A stretch of DNA of 64,000 nt from NCBI GenBank assembly GCA_003583745.1, contig QXPY01000001.1, forward strand, positions 124,001-188,000, given 5' to 3'. Below are positions 8,852-17,829 of this stretch, one piece after another. Position 1 is the first letter of the stretch, and each line of letters opens with the position of its first letter. The notes under the pieces were generated by a model, which worked only from the letters and a program-made list of their open reading frames with translations, did not search any database and had not been told where the DNA came from. Origin of the DNA: Rhodocyclales bacterium GT-UBC (GTDB lineage Bacteria > Pseudomonadota > Gammaproteobacteria > Burkholderiales > Rhodocyclaceae). The position numbers and the translations under genes are program-made.

Positions 8852-9295
8852 TTGCAAAGGCCTTCTACTTCAACGCGCGAACTGTTCGGCATGACCATCG
8901 GCGAATGCGCGCGCATCTGGCGGCAACGCGTCAATGAACGTCTCAAGCCATTGGGGCTCAGTCAGGCTGCCTGGCTGGCGCTATGGCATTTGTCCAGGGC
9001 AACGGACGGACTGGTGCAGGCCGAGTTGGCCGAACGTCTCGGTATCGAAGGTCCGACCCTGGTCCGCTTGCTCGACCGGCTGGAAAAGGAGGGCCTGGTC
9101 GTCCGGCAGGCGAGCCTCTCGGATCGCCGCTACAAGCGCGTGGTGCTGACCGAAGCGGCGGGGCCGGTGGTCAGCCAGGTGAAGGCGATTATTGCCGGTT
9201 TGCGCGGCGAAATTCTGGACGATATTCCCGATGCCGAGCTTGCAGCCGGTTTGCGCTTGCTCGAACGGGTCCGCCAGCGCCTGGGCAGCGCCTGA
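8852..9295 (+). CDS. MarR/SlyA family transcriptional regulator
   Basis: This 147-residue protein has the MarR winged-helix fold. The recognition region is LVQAELAERLGIEGPTLVRLLDRLEKEGLV and the wing is RQASLSDRRYKRVVLTEAG-like, with the typical D-R-R-Y-K-R. The N terminus (MTIGECARIWRQRVNERLKPLGLSQAAW) matches SlyA-type regulators. The start is uncertain: TTG at 8852 gives the length used here, and ATG at 8891 gives a 134-residue form; neither has a clear Shine-Dalgarno site. It is divergent from the RND efflux operon, which it most likely represses until a ligand binds. Confidence 0.85.
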   Translation: MQRPSTSTRELFGMTIGECARIWRQRVNERLKPLGLSQAAWLALWHLSRATDGLVQAELAERLGIEGPTLVRLLDRLEKEGLVVRQASLSDRRYKRVVLTEAAGPVVSQVKAIIAGLRGEILDDIPDAELAAGLRLLERVRQRLGSA

Positions 9296-9309
9296 ACCGA
9301 CGTTGCCAC

Positions 9310-9588
9310 TCAGGCGGGGAAGGTCAACGTCGTCGGTTCGTCATCCCCATTGTCGATCTCGGCTTGCGCCAGTTGGCCGCTGTCGTCATATCGATAGTGA
9401 TGACGAAATTCGATTTCGCCATAGACGATTTTCTCGCAACGGATCAATTGCTGGCTGGCGTTGTAGGTGCCGAGAAAATAAGTGTTGCGGTTGGGCATGT
9501 CGTCGGCAGTCAATTCGCCGACCAGTTTCAAGGGGAGTTTGGTGCCGCTGTAGCTCGTGAAATAGCGGGCGTGTTCGGTCTCGGCCAT
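9310..9588 (-). CDS. Small conserved protein, DUF6156-like
   Basis: The product has 92 residues: RYFTSYSGTKLPLKLVGEL, then NRNTYFLGTYNASQQL, CEKIVYGEIEFRHHYRYDDSGQLAQAEI. The pattern (YF-SYSG-KLPLKLV, N-RNTYF, EK-VYGE-E--H-Y-Y) recalls small DUF6156-type proteins of betaproteobacteria; this is from memory and not searched. It lacks a signal peptide or membrane segment. The start at 9588 has AGGAC eight bases upstream; the open frame upstream has no ribosome site. The function is unknown. Confidence 0.7.
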   Translation of the reverse strand: MAETEHARYFTSYSGTKLPLKLVGELTADDMPNRNTYFLGTYNASQQLIRCEKIVYGEIEFRHHYRYDDSGQLAQAEIDNGDDEPTTLTFPA

Positions 9589-9741
9589 ACCGTGGTCCTG
9601 TTTTGATGGGAAATGGGCAAGTTTGTCCGGATTGCGACAATCGCCCTGGCCGAAATGGCCTCGATTGATCACTTATGCAATTTGGAGGCCAGGCCGGCCA
9701 TTGCCTATTTTTGCCGCCGCTTTTCGGGGCGAGGCTGGCGA

Positions 9742-9757
9742 TGGCACTTGCGTAGCA
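9742..9757 (+). promoter_or_regulatory. Weak sigma-54 promoter candidate before the solute-binding protein
   Basis: TGGCACTTGCGTAGCA has a perfect -24 TGGCAC and GG-N10-GC spacing, but the -12 box is TAGCA rather than TTGCA. It would leave an untranslated leader of about 47 bases. No activator site was found, so it may be chance. Confidence 0.3.
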
Positions 9758-9814
9758 CAATCGATTATTGCTAATGTTTGGGCCGTTTTTCATTTTTTTA
9801 TCGATTTTATCGAA

Positions 9815-10561
9815 ATGGCCTTCGGGCGACGCTTCCTGATTCCGCTTGCATTCCTCCTGCTGTCGCTGGTGCAGGGGGCTGCGGCCGAGCCCCTGACCCT
9901 GCGCGTCGGGGTGCTCGAAGATGCGCCGCCGTTGGGGTTTCGCGACGCCAAGGGAAGGCTGACGGGTTTCAGTATCTCGGTGATGCAGGCGGTTTGCCTG
10001 GAAATGCAGGTTAAATGCGAATACGTCGTCACGCATCTGGAGAATCTGGTCGACGAACTGGCCGGCGGGCAATTCGACGTGGCGGCGGTGGGTTTGCTCG
10101 GGACGCCGGAGCGGCGACAGAGAATCCTGTTTACGCGGCCGATCTATCGTTCCTTGACCTTGTTGTTCGCTCGCCAGGGGGTTGTGCCCGGACGTCCTGG
10201 AAGTCGCTTGTCGACCTTTCGCGGCTCGGCGCAGGAGCGTTACATCAAGGCGCAGGGCTGGGACTATGTTGGTGCCGCCAGCGTCGATGAAATGATTGCC
10301 CAGCTCAAGGCCGGGGTTACCCATGGCTGCATGGTGCCGCTGATGACCAGCCTGCACCTGCAACGCATGCCGAAATTCCTGCAGCTCGATTTGCAAATGT
10401 CAGTCGTGCGCACCGAGGAACTGGAAAACAACGCCGCATTCGGCCTGGCTCCCCAGCATGCCGAGCTGAAGCCGGCAATCGACAAGGCGATCGAACGGAT
10501 CAAGCAAAACGGGGTTTACGACCGTATCAATTCGCAGTTCCTGCCCTTCCGGGTCGATTGA
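9815..10561 (+). CDS. Periplasmic solute-binding protein (SBP_bac_3 family)
   Basis: This 248-residue protein has a signal peptide (MAFGRRFLIPLAFLLLSLVQGAAA) and the bilobed type II binding fold. Seen are LTLRVGVLEDAPPLGFRDAKGRLTGFSISVMQAVC (lobe 1), LVDELAGGQFDVAAVGLLGTPERRQRILFTRPIY (hinge) and YDRINSQFLPFRVD at the end. It resembles amino-acid-type binding proteins. No ABC permease or ATPase gene is next to it, so it may serve a distant transporter or a sensor. The start at 9815 is chosen for the signal peptide; there is no strong ribosome site. It stands alone between a minus-strand gene and the DinG-like helicase. Confidence 0.75.
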   Translation: MAFGRRFLIPLAFLLLSLVQGAAAEPLTLRVGVLEDAPPLGFRDAKGRLTGFSISVMQAVCLEMQVKCEYVVTHLENLVDELAGGQFDVAAVGLLGTPERRQRILFTRPIYRSLTLLFARQGVVPGRPGSRLSTFRGSAQERYIKAQGWDYVGAASVDEMIAQLKAGVTHGCMVPLMTSLHLQRMPKFLQLDLQMSVVRTEELENNAAFGLAPQHAELKPAIDKAIERIKQNGVYDRINSQFLPFRVD

Positions 10562-10669
10562 CGCACAATCCGGCCGGAATTGGCCCGGCCGTCGCTTTGC
10601 TGTCGTGTCGAGGTGGTGCATCTGTTAAGATTCGCCCCGATTTTTCAGGCTTCCACCGGTTCTTCCGCC

Positions 10670-12607
10670 TTGTCCAAACTCCAGGAAATATTCTCTCCCG
10701 CCGGCCCGCTGGCCCGGGCCATTGGCGGCTATCGCGTTCGCGACCAGCAGGTCGACATGGCCGAGCGCATTGCTGCTGCAATCAATAGCCAGTCGGTCTT
10801 TATTGCCGAGGCCGGGACCGGCACGGGCAAGACTTTCGCTTACCTGGTGCCGGCGCTCAGTTCGGGCGGCAAGGTGATCGTATCGACCGGGACCAAGACC
10901 CTGCAGGACCAGTTGTTCAACAAGGACCTGCCGATGGTCCGCGATGCGCTGAAGGCGCCGGTCAAGATCGCCTTGTTGAAAGGGCGGGCCAATTATGTCT
11001 GTCCTTACCACCTGGAGCGGGCGATTGCCGACGGCCGTTTCCTGACCCGCGAGGATGCCGCCGATGCCCGTCGCATCTCGGTCTTCGCCAAGGTGACGCA
11101 GAGCGGCGACAAGGCGGAATGTCTGGAGGTGTCGGAAACCTCGCCGGTGTGGAGCCATGCCACCTCGACCCGGGAAAATTGCCTGGGCCAGGATTGCCCG
11201 GACTACAAGGACTGTTTCGTCATGCAGGCCCGACGCGAGGCGATGGCGGCCGACCTGGTGGTGGTCAATCACCACCTGTTCTTTGCCGATGTGATGCTGC
11301 GCGACGAAGGCATGGCCGAGCTGCTGCCGGCCTGCAATACCGTGATTTTCGACGAGGCGCACCAACTGCCCGAGGTCGCCACGCTGTTCTTCGGCGATAC
11401 CGTATCGACGGCGCAGGTGCTTGATCTGGCCCGGGATGCGCGGGCCGAAGGGCTGATCAACGCCCGTGACTGCCTCGATCTGCAAGATGGCAGCAAGAAG
11501 ATGGAGAAGGTCGCCAAGGATCTGCGGCTGGCCATCGGCCTTGATGCCGGGCGTTTCTCCTACGGCCAGCTGGCCGAGATGCCGGAGTTCGCGCCGGCCC
11601 TCAAGCTGCTTGAGGAAGAGGTCGGTGCCTTTGCCGCCATCCTGGAAACCCAGGCCGAGCGGGCGGAAGGCCTGGAGAAATGCTGGCAACGGGCGCTTGA
11701 GCTGGAGCAGGCGCTGATCCGCTGGCAAAGCACGACCGATGACGGCTATGTGCGCTGGGCCGAGGCCTTCACCCACGCATTGCAATTGAATGCGACGCCG
11801 CTCGACGTCGCCAATATCTTCCGCAAGCAGATGGGCGGCCATCCCCGGGCCTGGATCTTTACCTCGGCGACGCTGGCCGTGCAGGGCAAGTTCCACCATT
11901 ACTGCGCCGAACTGGGGCTGGGCGACCCGGACTCCGCCTGCTGGGAAAGCCCTTTCGATTATGGCAAGCAGGCCATGCTCTATGCGCCGCTCGGTATGCC
12001 GGAACCGAATGCGCCGGGCTACACCGAGGCGGTGGTCGATGCCGCCTTCCCGGCCGTGGTCGCCTCCGGCGGTGGTGCCTTCTTCCTGTGCACCAGCCTG
12101 CGTGCCATGCGCCGCACCCATGAGTTGCTCAAGGCGAGGTTGGAAGACGAGGGGCTGGAAATGCCCTTGCTGATCCAGGGAGAGGGCAGCAAGAACGAGT
12201 TGCTCGAACGCTTCCGCCGGCTGGGCAATGCCATCCTGGTCGGCAGCCAGAGCTTTTGGGAAGGTGTCGACGTGCGCGGCGAGGCGCTGTCGCTGGTCGT
12301 CATCGACAAGATTCCCTTCGCGCCGCCCGACGATCCGGTGCTGTCGGCGCGCATCGAGCAGATGAAGCAGCAGGGGCGGAATGCCTTCATCGAATACCAG
12401 TTGCCGCGCGCCGTGATCAATGTCAAGCAGGGGGCCGGGCGCCTGATTCGCGACGAGAGCGATACCGGCGTGCTGATGATCTGCGATCCACGACTTTTAT
12501 CAAAGCCGTATGGCCGACGGGTGTGGCAAAGTCTGCCCCCGATGAAACGGACCAAGGTATTGCAGGATGTGCTCGATTTCTTTGCCCGCCGGAGCGGCCA
12601 TGTTTGA
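10670..12607 (+). CDS. ATP-dependent DNA helicase, DinG/YoaA family (Fe-S, XPD-like)
   Basis: The superfamily II helicase has Walker A EAGTGTGKT near residue 47 and the DEAH box FDEAHQLPEVA near residue 226. Motif VI is QGAGRLIRDESDTGVL near the end, and SFWEGVDVRGE marks motif V. Cys residues between about 110 and 185 (CPYH, CLGQDCPDYKDC) match the Fe-S cluster domain of XPD-like helicases. It unwinds damaged or structured DNA. The start is unclear: TTG at 10670 gives the N terminus LSKLQEIFSPAGPLARAI, shared by the family; TTG at 10580 and GTG at 10616 are other options. It overlaps the next gene by eight bases. Confidence 0.88.
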   Translation: MSKLQEIFSPAGPLARAIGGYRVRDQQVDMAERIAAAINSQSVFIAEAGTGTGKTFAYLVPALSSGGKVIVSTGTKTLQDQLFNKDLPMVRDALKAPVKIALLKGRANYVCPYHLERAIADGRFLTREDAADARRISVFAKVTQSGDKAECLEVSETSPVWSHATSTRENCLGQDCPDYKDCFVMQARREAMAADLVVVNHHLFFADVMLRDEGMAELLPACNTVIFDEAHQLPEVATLFFGDTVSTAQVLDLARDARAEGLINARDCLDLQDGSKKMEKVAKDLRLAIGLDAGRFSYGQLAEMPEFAPALKLLEEEVGAFAAILETQAERAEGLEKCWQRALELEQALIRWQSTTDDGYVRWAEAFTHALQLNATPLDVANIFRKQMGGHPRAWIFTSATLAVQGKFHHYCAELGLGDPDSACWESPFDYGKQAMLYAPLGMPEPNAPGYTEAVVDAAFPAVVASGGGAFFLCTSLRAMRRTHELLKARLEDEGLEMPLLIQGEGSKNELLERFRRLGNAILVGSQSFWEGVDVRGEALSLVVIDKIPFAPPDDPVLSARIEQMKQQGRNAFIEYQLPRAVINVKQGAGRLIRDESDTGVLMICDPRLLSKPYGRRVWQSLPPMKRTKVLQDVLDFFARRSGHV

Positions 12608-13775
12608 TCGCCAGGCTTTGCATGCGGCACTGCTCGACGGCGCCGAACTCGACTTCGAGACGCTGGCTGAGTCGCACCCCTCGCTGTTTTCGGCGGCGGC
12701 GGTGAGTATTCCGCTCCCGACGCAGCGGGCGATGGCCGACCTGGTGGCGGCCATCGAGGCGGTGGTGGTGATGCCGGCCTACCAGCAGCGGGTGCTGGCC
12801 TGGGCGCCGGCGGCGGCCGGGATCGAGGTGGCGGCACGCAGCGTCTTTTTCGGTTACGACTTCCACCTAGCGCCGGATGGTCCGAAGCTGATCGAAATCA
12901 ACACCAACGCCGGCGGCGCGCTGCTCAACACGCGGCTGCTGATGGCGCATGGCGAGCCGGTTCTGGCGCAGGCGATCGAAACCGAGTTCGTCGCGATGTT
13001 CCGTAATGAATGGCAACTGACGCGCGGCGACGCGCCGTTGCGACGGATTGCCATCGTCGACGAAAACCCGGCGGCGCAATACCTGGCGCCCGAATTCGAG
13101 TTGTTCCGCCGCTTGTTCCTGCGCCATGGCATCGATGCGCTGATCGCCGATCCCGGCGAGTTGCGGCGCCAGGGCGAGCAACTGTTCTGTCGCGGCGAGC
13201 CGGTCGATCTGGTCTACAACCGCCTGACCGATTTTTCGCTCGATGGCGAAAATTGTGCCGATCTGCGGGCCGTCTTTGCGGCCGGCGGCGTGGTCGTCAC
13301 GCCGCATCCACGGGCGCATGCGCTGTATGCCGACAAGCGCAACCTGATGCTGCTCTCCGATCCCGTCTTTCTGGATGAATTGGGCGTACCGGAGGCGGTA
13401 GGTCGCTGCCTGCTGGCTGGCATTCCGCGCACCATTGCGGTCCAGGCGGAGATGGCCGATGACTTCTGGCGTGAGCGCAAGCAGTGGTTCTTCAAGCCGG
13501 CCGCCGGTTACGGCAGCCGCGCCACCTACCGCGGCGACAAGCTGACCAAGCGGGTCTTCGAGGAGATCCTGCAGGGCGGCTACATCGCGCAACAGATCGT
13601 GCCGCCTTCGGAGTGGCCGGTGAGCGTCGACGGCAATGCGCTGGCGATGAAGCTCGATGTCCGCTGCTATGTCTATGCCGCCCGCCTGCAACTGGTGGCG
13701 GCCCGCCTGTACCAGGGGCAAACGACGAATTTCCGGACGCCCGGCGGCGGTTTCGCCCCGGTGTTCGCAGCCTGA
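12600..13775 (+). CDS. ATP-grasp-like protein of unknown substrate
   Basis: This 391-residue soluble protein contains LIEINTNAGGALLNTRL (metal/ATP-binding Glu and Asn), VDLVYNRLTDF, and KQWFFKPAAGYGSRATYRGDKL, which looks like an ATP-binding loop of ATP-grasp ligases. It ends in FRTPGGGFAPVF, where the Gly-rich loop is typical of the family. The start ATG lies inside the end of the DinG-like gene, with GGAG six bases upstream, so translation is coupled. The reaction is unknown; peptide or glutathione-type ligation is possible. Its link with a repair helicase and with mobB downstream (17 bases) is positional only. Confidence 0.65.
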   Translation: MFDRQALHAALLDGAELDFETLAESHPSLFSAAAVSIPLPTQRAMADLVAAIEAVVVMPAYQQRVLAWAPAAAGIEVAARSVFFGYDFHLAPDGPKLIEINTNAGGALLNTRLLMAHGEPVLAQAIETEFVAMFRNEWQLTRGDAPLRRIAIVDENPAAQYLAPEFELFRRLFLRHGIDALIADPGELRRQGEQLFCRGEPVDLVYNRLTDFSLDGENCADLRAVFAAGGVVVTPHPRAHALYADKRNLMLLSDPVFLDELGVPEAVGRCLLAGIPRTIAVQAEMADDFWRERKQWFFKPAAGYGSRATYRGDKLTKRVFEEILQGGYIAQQIVPPSEWPVSVDGNALAMKLDVRCYVYAARLQLVAARLYQGQTTNFRTPGGGFAPVFAA

Positions 13776-13792
13776 AAGCGTAAAATACCGCG

Positions 13793-14299
13793 ATGAAAGT
13801 TTTTGGCATTGCCGGTTATTCCGGCTCCGGCAAGACCACCTTGCTGGAAAAACTGATCCCCCAGTTCACCGCCCGCGGCCTCAAGGTGGCGGTCATCAAG
13901 CATGCCCACCATGGCTTCGATATCGACCGTCCGGGCAAGGATTCCTACCGCCACCGCGAAGCCGGAGCGACCGAGGTCTTGCTCTCCTGCGGCAGTCGCT
14001 GGGCCCTGATGCACGAGCGGCGCGAGGAGCCCGAACCGACGCTGGGCGAACTGCTCGGCCATCTGTCGCCCTGCGATCTGGTGCTGATCGAAGGTTTCAA
14101 GCAGGAACCGGTGCCCAAGCTCGAAGTCTACCGACCGGAAAACGGCAAGCCGCCGCTGTTTCCTGAACGCGGCGACATCGTTGCCGTGGCCAGCGATGCC
14201 GCCCTGGAAACCGATCTGCCGCATTTGCCGCTCAACGACATTTCGGCCATCGCCGATTTCGTTATGAATCACCTTCAATTGCAGGTACGTCAATGCTGA
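13793..14299 (+). CDS. mobB: Molybdopterin-guanine dinucleotide biosynthesis adaptor MobB
   Basis: The product has 168 residues and starts with MKVFGIAGYSGSGKTTLLEKL, a Walker A loop. KVAVIKHAHHGFDIDRPGKDSYRHREAGA is the strongly conserved MobB signature, and CDLVLIEGFKQEPVPKLEVYR is the Walker B-like region. MobB binds GTP and supports MobA in making the MGD form of the molybdenum cofactor. It overlaps moeA by seven bases, in a molybdenum-cofactor operon mobB-moeA-moaD. Confidence 0.95.
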   Translation: MKVFGIAGYSGSGKTTLLEKLIPQFTARGLKVAVIKHAHHGFDIDRPGKDSYRHREAGATEVLLSCGSRWALMHERREEPEPTLGELLGHLSPCDLVLIEGFKQEPVPKLEVYRPENGKPPLFPERGDIVAVASDAALETDLPHLPLNDISAIADFVMNHLQLQVRQC

Positions 14300-15498
14300 G
14301 TTTTGAAGAAGCCCTGGGCAAGCTGCTTGCCGCCGCCAAACCGGTCGAAGAAATCCGCCGTGTGCCGCTGACCGCCGCTAGCGGCCGCGTGCTGGCGGTG
14401 GCGCAGACCTCGACCGTCTCGGTGCCGCCGCTCGATAATTCCGCCATGGATGGTTACGCGGTGCGCCTGGCCGACCTGCCGGCGGTCGGTACCTGCCTGC
14501 CGGTCAGCCAGCGGATTCCGGCCGGCACGGTCGGCACGCCGCTGCAGCCGGGTACCGCCGCTCGCATCTTTACCGGTGCGCCGGTGCCGGTCGGTGCCGA
14601 TGCGGTGATCATGCAGGAACGTTGCGAGCAGGGCGAAGCGGGGGTGGTGATCAACCATTTGCCGCGGGCTGGCGAGAACATTCGCCGGGCCGGCGAGGAT
14701 ATCGCCGCCGGGGCCGAGATTCTTGCTGCCGGCACCAAGCTGCGGCCGCAGGAAATCGCCCTGGCCGCTTCGGCCGGGCTGCCCGAACTGCCGGTGTTCC
14801 GCCGGGTACGGGTCGGGGTCTTTTTCACCGGCGACGAACTGGTCCAGCCGGGCGACCCGTTGCCGCCGGGCGCCATCTACAACTCCAACCGCTATGCGCT
14901 GCGCTCGCTGCTTGAAGGGCTGGGCTGCGAGGTGCGCGATCTCGGCACAGTGCCCGACAATCTCGATGCCACCCGTCAGGCCCTGCGCCAGGCAGCGGCC
15001 GACAACGACCTGATCCTGACCAGCGGCGGCGTTTCGGTCGGCGAAGAGGATCACGTCAAGCCGGCGGTCGAAGCCGAAGGCCGGCTCGACATGTGGAAGA
15101 TCGCCATCAAGCCGGGCAAGCCGCTGGCTTTCGGCGAGGTGCGCAAGGCCGGTGGAACGGCCTGGTTCCTCGGCTTGCCGGGCAATCCGGTAGCCGCTTT
15201 CATCACCTTCCTGATCATGGTTCGTCCCTTCGTGCTGCGCCTGCAAGGCGTTGCCCGGGTCACGCCGCAGATCTTCAGCCTGCCGGCCGATTTCGAATGG
15301 TTGCGCAGCGATGCGCGGACTGAGTTCCTGCGCGGCCGGATCAATGAATCGGGGGGCGTCGAGCTTTATCGCAACCAGGGGTCGGCCGTGGTCAATTCGC
15401 TGTGCTGGGGTGACGGCCTGATCATCAATGCCCCGGGGCAGACGGTGGCGAAGGGTGATCGTGTCGCGTTCATCCCGTTCTCGGCGTTGCTGTCATGA
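14293..15498 (+). CDS. moeA: Molybdopterin molybdenumtransferase MoeA
   Basis: The 401-residue length is normal. Motifs in order are DNSAMDGYAVR (near residue 50), PAGTVGTPLQPGTAARIFTGAPVP, PPGAIYNSNRYAL, LTSGGVSVGEEDHVK (MPT/AMP site) and WFLGLPGNPVAAFITF. MoeA inserts molybdate into adenylylated molybdopterin. It overlaps both neighbours: mobB upstream, and moaD downstream by the ATGA junction at 15495. Molybdenum enzymes that would need this cofactor are not in the window. Confidence 0.96.
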   Translation: MLSFEEALGKLLAAAKPVEEIRRVPLTAASGRVLAVAQTSTVSVPPLDNSAMDGYAVRLADLPAVGTCLPVSQRIPAGTVGTPLQPGTAARIFTGAPVPVGADAVIMQERCEQGEAGVVINHLPRAGENIRRAGEDIAAGAEILAAGTKLRPQEIALAASAGLPELPVFRRVRVGVFFTGDELVQPGDPLPPGAIYNSNRYALRSLLEGLGCEVRDLGTVPDNLDATRQALRQAAADNDLILTSGGVSVGEEDHVKPAVEAEGRLDMWKIAIKPGKPLAFGEVRKAGGTAWFLGLPGNPVAAFITFLIMVRPFVLRLQGVARVTPQIFSLPADFEWLRSDARTEFLRGRINESGGVELYRNQGSAVVNSLCWGDGLIINAPGQTVAKGDRVAFIPFSALLS

Positions 15499-15743
15499 GC
15501 GTCAAGGTGCTTTATTTCGCCAGCCTCAAGGAGGCGCTCGGCATGGGCAGCGAATCGGTCGACTTGCCGCCTGGCGTGGCGACGGTGGGCGCACTGCGCG
15601 ACTGGCTGGTCAGCCAGGGGCGCGATAAACTGGCCAGCGCGAAAAATCTGCGCTGCGCAGTCAATCAGGATATGGCCGGCCTCGATGCCGCCGTCCGGGA
15701 GGGCGACGAGATCGCCTTCTTTCCGCCGGTGACCGGCGGCTAA
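15495..15743 (+). CDS. moaD: Molybdopterin synthase small subunit MoaD
   Basis: This 82-residue ubiquitin-fold protein ends in FFPPVTGG. The terminal Gly-Gly is thiocarboxylated and donates sulfur for the molybdopterin dithiolene. Typical MoaD segments are VKVLYFASLKEALG at the start and AVNQDMAGLDAAVREGDEIAFFPPV at the end. The start overlaps the moeA stop by four bases (ATGA). The partner moaE does not follow; a YlqF-type GTPase comes next. Confidence 0.93.
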   Translation: MSVKVLYFASLKEALGMGSESVDLPPGVATVGALRDWLVSQGRDKLASAKNLRCAVNQDMAGLDAAVREGDEIAFFPPVTGG

Positions 15744-15755
15744 CAAGGAAAAACA

Positions 15756-16655
15756 ATGGCAATCCAATGGTATCCCGGCCACATGACCTCGGCCCGCAAA
15801 AAGGCAGGCGAGACGCTGGCCATGGCCGACGTCGTGGTCGAGGTGCTCGATGCCCGCCTGCCGCAGGCGAGCAGCAACCCGATGATTCACGAGCTGCGCA
15901 CCTTCCGTCAGCGCCCCTGTCTGAAACTGCTGAACAAGGCCGACCTGGCCGACCCGGTGGCGACCAAGGCGTGGATGGAGTATTTCGAGCAGCAGCCGGG
16001 CGTCAAGGCGGTGGCGATTTCCTGCAAGAAGGCCAGCGACGTGGCGCGCATTCCCGGCCTGGCGCAGAAGCTGGCGCCGCATCGCTGCGATGCGGTGAAG
16101 CCGTTGCGGTTGATGATCATGGGCATCCCCAATGTCGGCAAATCGACGCTGATGAATGCCCTGGTCAAGAAGAAGGTGGCGGCGGTCGGCGACCAGCCGG
16201 CGGTCACCAAGAGCCAGCAACGTATCGACATCAGTTCGCGGCTGACCATCTACGACACGCCGGGCATGCTGTGGCCGAAGATCGACCACCCGATCGACGG
16301 CCTGATGCTCGCCGCCAGCCATGCGGTCGGCGTCAATGCCTATATCGACGAGGAGGTGGCGACCTTCCTCGCCGGCTTCCTGCTCGATCATTACCCGGCC
16401 TTGCTGACGGCGCGTTACGGTTTTGCCACGGCCGGCATGGATGCCGTGGCCGTGCTTGAAGGCGTGGCCAAAAAGCGTGGCTGTATCCTCAAGGGGCGGG
16501 GCGGCGAACTCGATCTGGAGAAGGCGGCCGCCATCCTGCTGGTCGATTACCGCTCCGGGGCGCTGGGCCGGATCAGCCTGGAAACGCCAAGCCTGCGTGC
16601 CGAACGGGCCAGGCAGCTGGCTGAAATGCCGGCAACGCCGCCTGAAGAGGTCTGA
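15756..16655 (+). CDS. ylqF: Ribosome biogenesis GTPase YlqF/RbgA family
   Basis: The protein has 299 residues and circularly permuted GTPase motifs: LLNKADLAD (G4) first, then CKK (G5), GIPNVGKSTLMNAL (G1, near residue 127), a conserved Thr in AVTKSQQ (G2) and DTPGMLWPK (G3). The start MAIQWYPGHMTSARKK is the usual YlqF/RbgA N terminus. This family assists assembly of the large ribosomal subunit. The ribosome site AAGGAA lies upstream. It is 12 bases after moaD and may be read on the same transcript. Confidence 0.93.
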   Translation: MAIQWYPGHMTSARKKAGETLAMADVVVEVLDARLPQASSNPMIHELRTFRQRPCLKLLNKADLADPVATKAWMEYFEQQPGVKAVAISCKKASDVARIPGLAQKLAPHRCDAVKPLRLMIMGIPNVGKSTLMNALVKKKVAAVGDQPAVTKSQQRIDISSRLTIYDTPGMLWPKIDHPIDGLMLAASHAVGVNAYIDEEVATFLAGFLLDHYPALLTARYGFATAGMDAVAVLEGVAKKRGCILKGRGGELDLEKAAAILLVDYRSGALGRISLETPSLRAERARQLAEMPATPPEEV

Positions 16656-16712
16656 TTTTTCGCGACTTTTCGGGCGAGACGCAGAGTGCTAGGTCTTTTC
16701 CGAAGTTATGTA

Positions 16713-16718
16713 TATAAT
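16713..16718 (+). promoter_or_regulatory. Promoter -10 box of the tRNA-Asn/tRNA-Thr unit
   Basis: TATAAT lies 40 bases before tRNA-Asn and is followed by a GC-rich discriminator (TCGCGCC), as in stringently controlled tRNA promoters. The -35 region is weak. Confidence 0.5.
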
Positions 16719-16758
16719 TCGCGCCCTGTTGCTGGTCAGTCACTGATCGGTGCGTAGT

Positions 16759-16834
16759 TCCTCGATAGCTCAGTCGGTAGAGCGCCGGACTGTTAATCCG
16801 TAGGTCCCTGGTTCGAGCCCAGGTCGGGGAGCCA
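16759..16834 (+). tRNA. tRNA-Asn (GTT)
   Basis: The gene is 76 bases long with encoded CCA. Acceptor arms TCCTCGA and TCGGGGA pair with one G-T. The D loop has AGCTCAGTCGGTAGAGC, the anticodon loop CTGTTAA gives GTT, and the T loop is GGTTCGAGCCC. Confidence 0.97.
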
Positions 16835-16879
16835 AAATTCTGCTTCATGCCATTACCACCTCGGCAAGCAGTCTGTGTT

Positions 16880-16954
<75 letters not shown>

Positions 16955-16979
16955 CCCCTTCTCGTTTTCCCATCGGTTT

Positions 16980-17753
16980 TTACATCCGCTTCGCTGCGTG
17001 CACGATCATGTGTAGTCCGAGCAGGATCAATCCGCCCATCAGGCAGCGCCGGAACAACAGCGGCGACAATCGCTGGCGCAACTGGCTGCCGACATGCATC
17101 CCGAGCAGGGCCGGCAACAGCATCACCGCTGAGTGGCCGAGTGCCGACGCCGAATAGCTGTCGTTGAGATAGAGGCCGCCGGCCAGGGCCAGGGTGGAAA
17201 CGGTAAATGAAAGTCCCATCGCCTGGATCAGGGCATCCCGTTGCAATCCGAGCCCTTGCAGGTAGGGAACGGCGGGAACGACGAATACCCCGGTTGCCGA
17301 GCTGATCAGGCCGGTGGCAGCGCCCACCGCAGGTCCGAGCCATTTTTCCGTTTGCGTGGGGATCGTCAAGGGACGGCCCAGCAGGCTCCAGGCGGCATAG
17401 CCGATCAGCGTCGAGCCCAGTGCCAGCGAGGCCCAGGCCCCGGCCGGGGCGCCCAATGCCCAGGCGCCAGCCAGCGTGCCCAGCGCGATACCCAGCTGCA
17501 TGCCGCCCAGCCGACCAAGTCGTGCCCGAAGCCCTGCCCAGGGGCCAATCTGCAGGATGTTGGTGAGCAGCGAGGGGAGGATCAGCAGTGCGGCTGCTTC
17601 GGCCGGGGGCATGAACAGCGCCAGCAAAGCCATCGAGATGGTTGGCAAGCCCAGGCCGATTACCCCTTTGACCAGGCCGGCGAGCACGAATACCAGAACG
17701 GGGCCGGGCAAGCTGGCAAAGTCGGTGGCGTTCCACAGGTCGAGTCCGGGCAT
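16980..17753 (-). CDS. TauE/SafE family sulfite/anion exporter
   Basis: This 257-residue inner-membrane protein has about eight transmembrane segments. It shows the TauE/SafE N-terminal pattern (VLAGLVKGVIGLGLPTISMALLAL) and the repeat after the central loop (AAVGAATGLISSATGVFVVPAVPYLQGLGL). The family moves sulfur-containing or organic anions across the inner membrane. The start has AAGGAA nine bases upstream. It is divergent from a LysR gene, with a large inverted repeat between them, so the LysR protein is its probable regulator. The substrate is unknown. Confidence 0.88.
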   Translation of the reverse strand: MPGLDLWNATDFASLPGPVLVFVLAGLVKGVIGLGLPTISMALLALFMPPAEAAALLILPSLLTNILQIGPWAGLRARLGRLGGMQLGIALGTLAGAWALGAPAGAWASLALGSTLIGYAAWSLLGRPLTIPTQTEKWLGPAVGAATGLISSATGVFVVPAVPYLQGLGLQRDALIQAMGLSFTVSTLALAGGLYLNDSYSASALGHSAVMLLPALLGMHVGSQLRQRLSPLLFRRCLMGGLILLGLHMIVHAAKRM

Positions 17754-17829
17754 CGGTATTCCTTTTTTGCGGGTTGATGACGCCGATTCTAGGCAGGGGA
17801 ACGCGGGCTGAAAATTCGGAAATTATTCA

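Noticed and set aside
10625..12121. 498-residue minus-strand frame opposite the DinG-like gene
   Set aside because: Antisense shadow; no motif and opposite to a conserved helicase.
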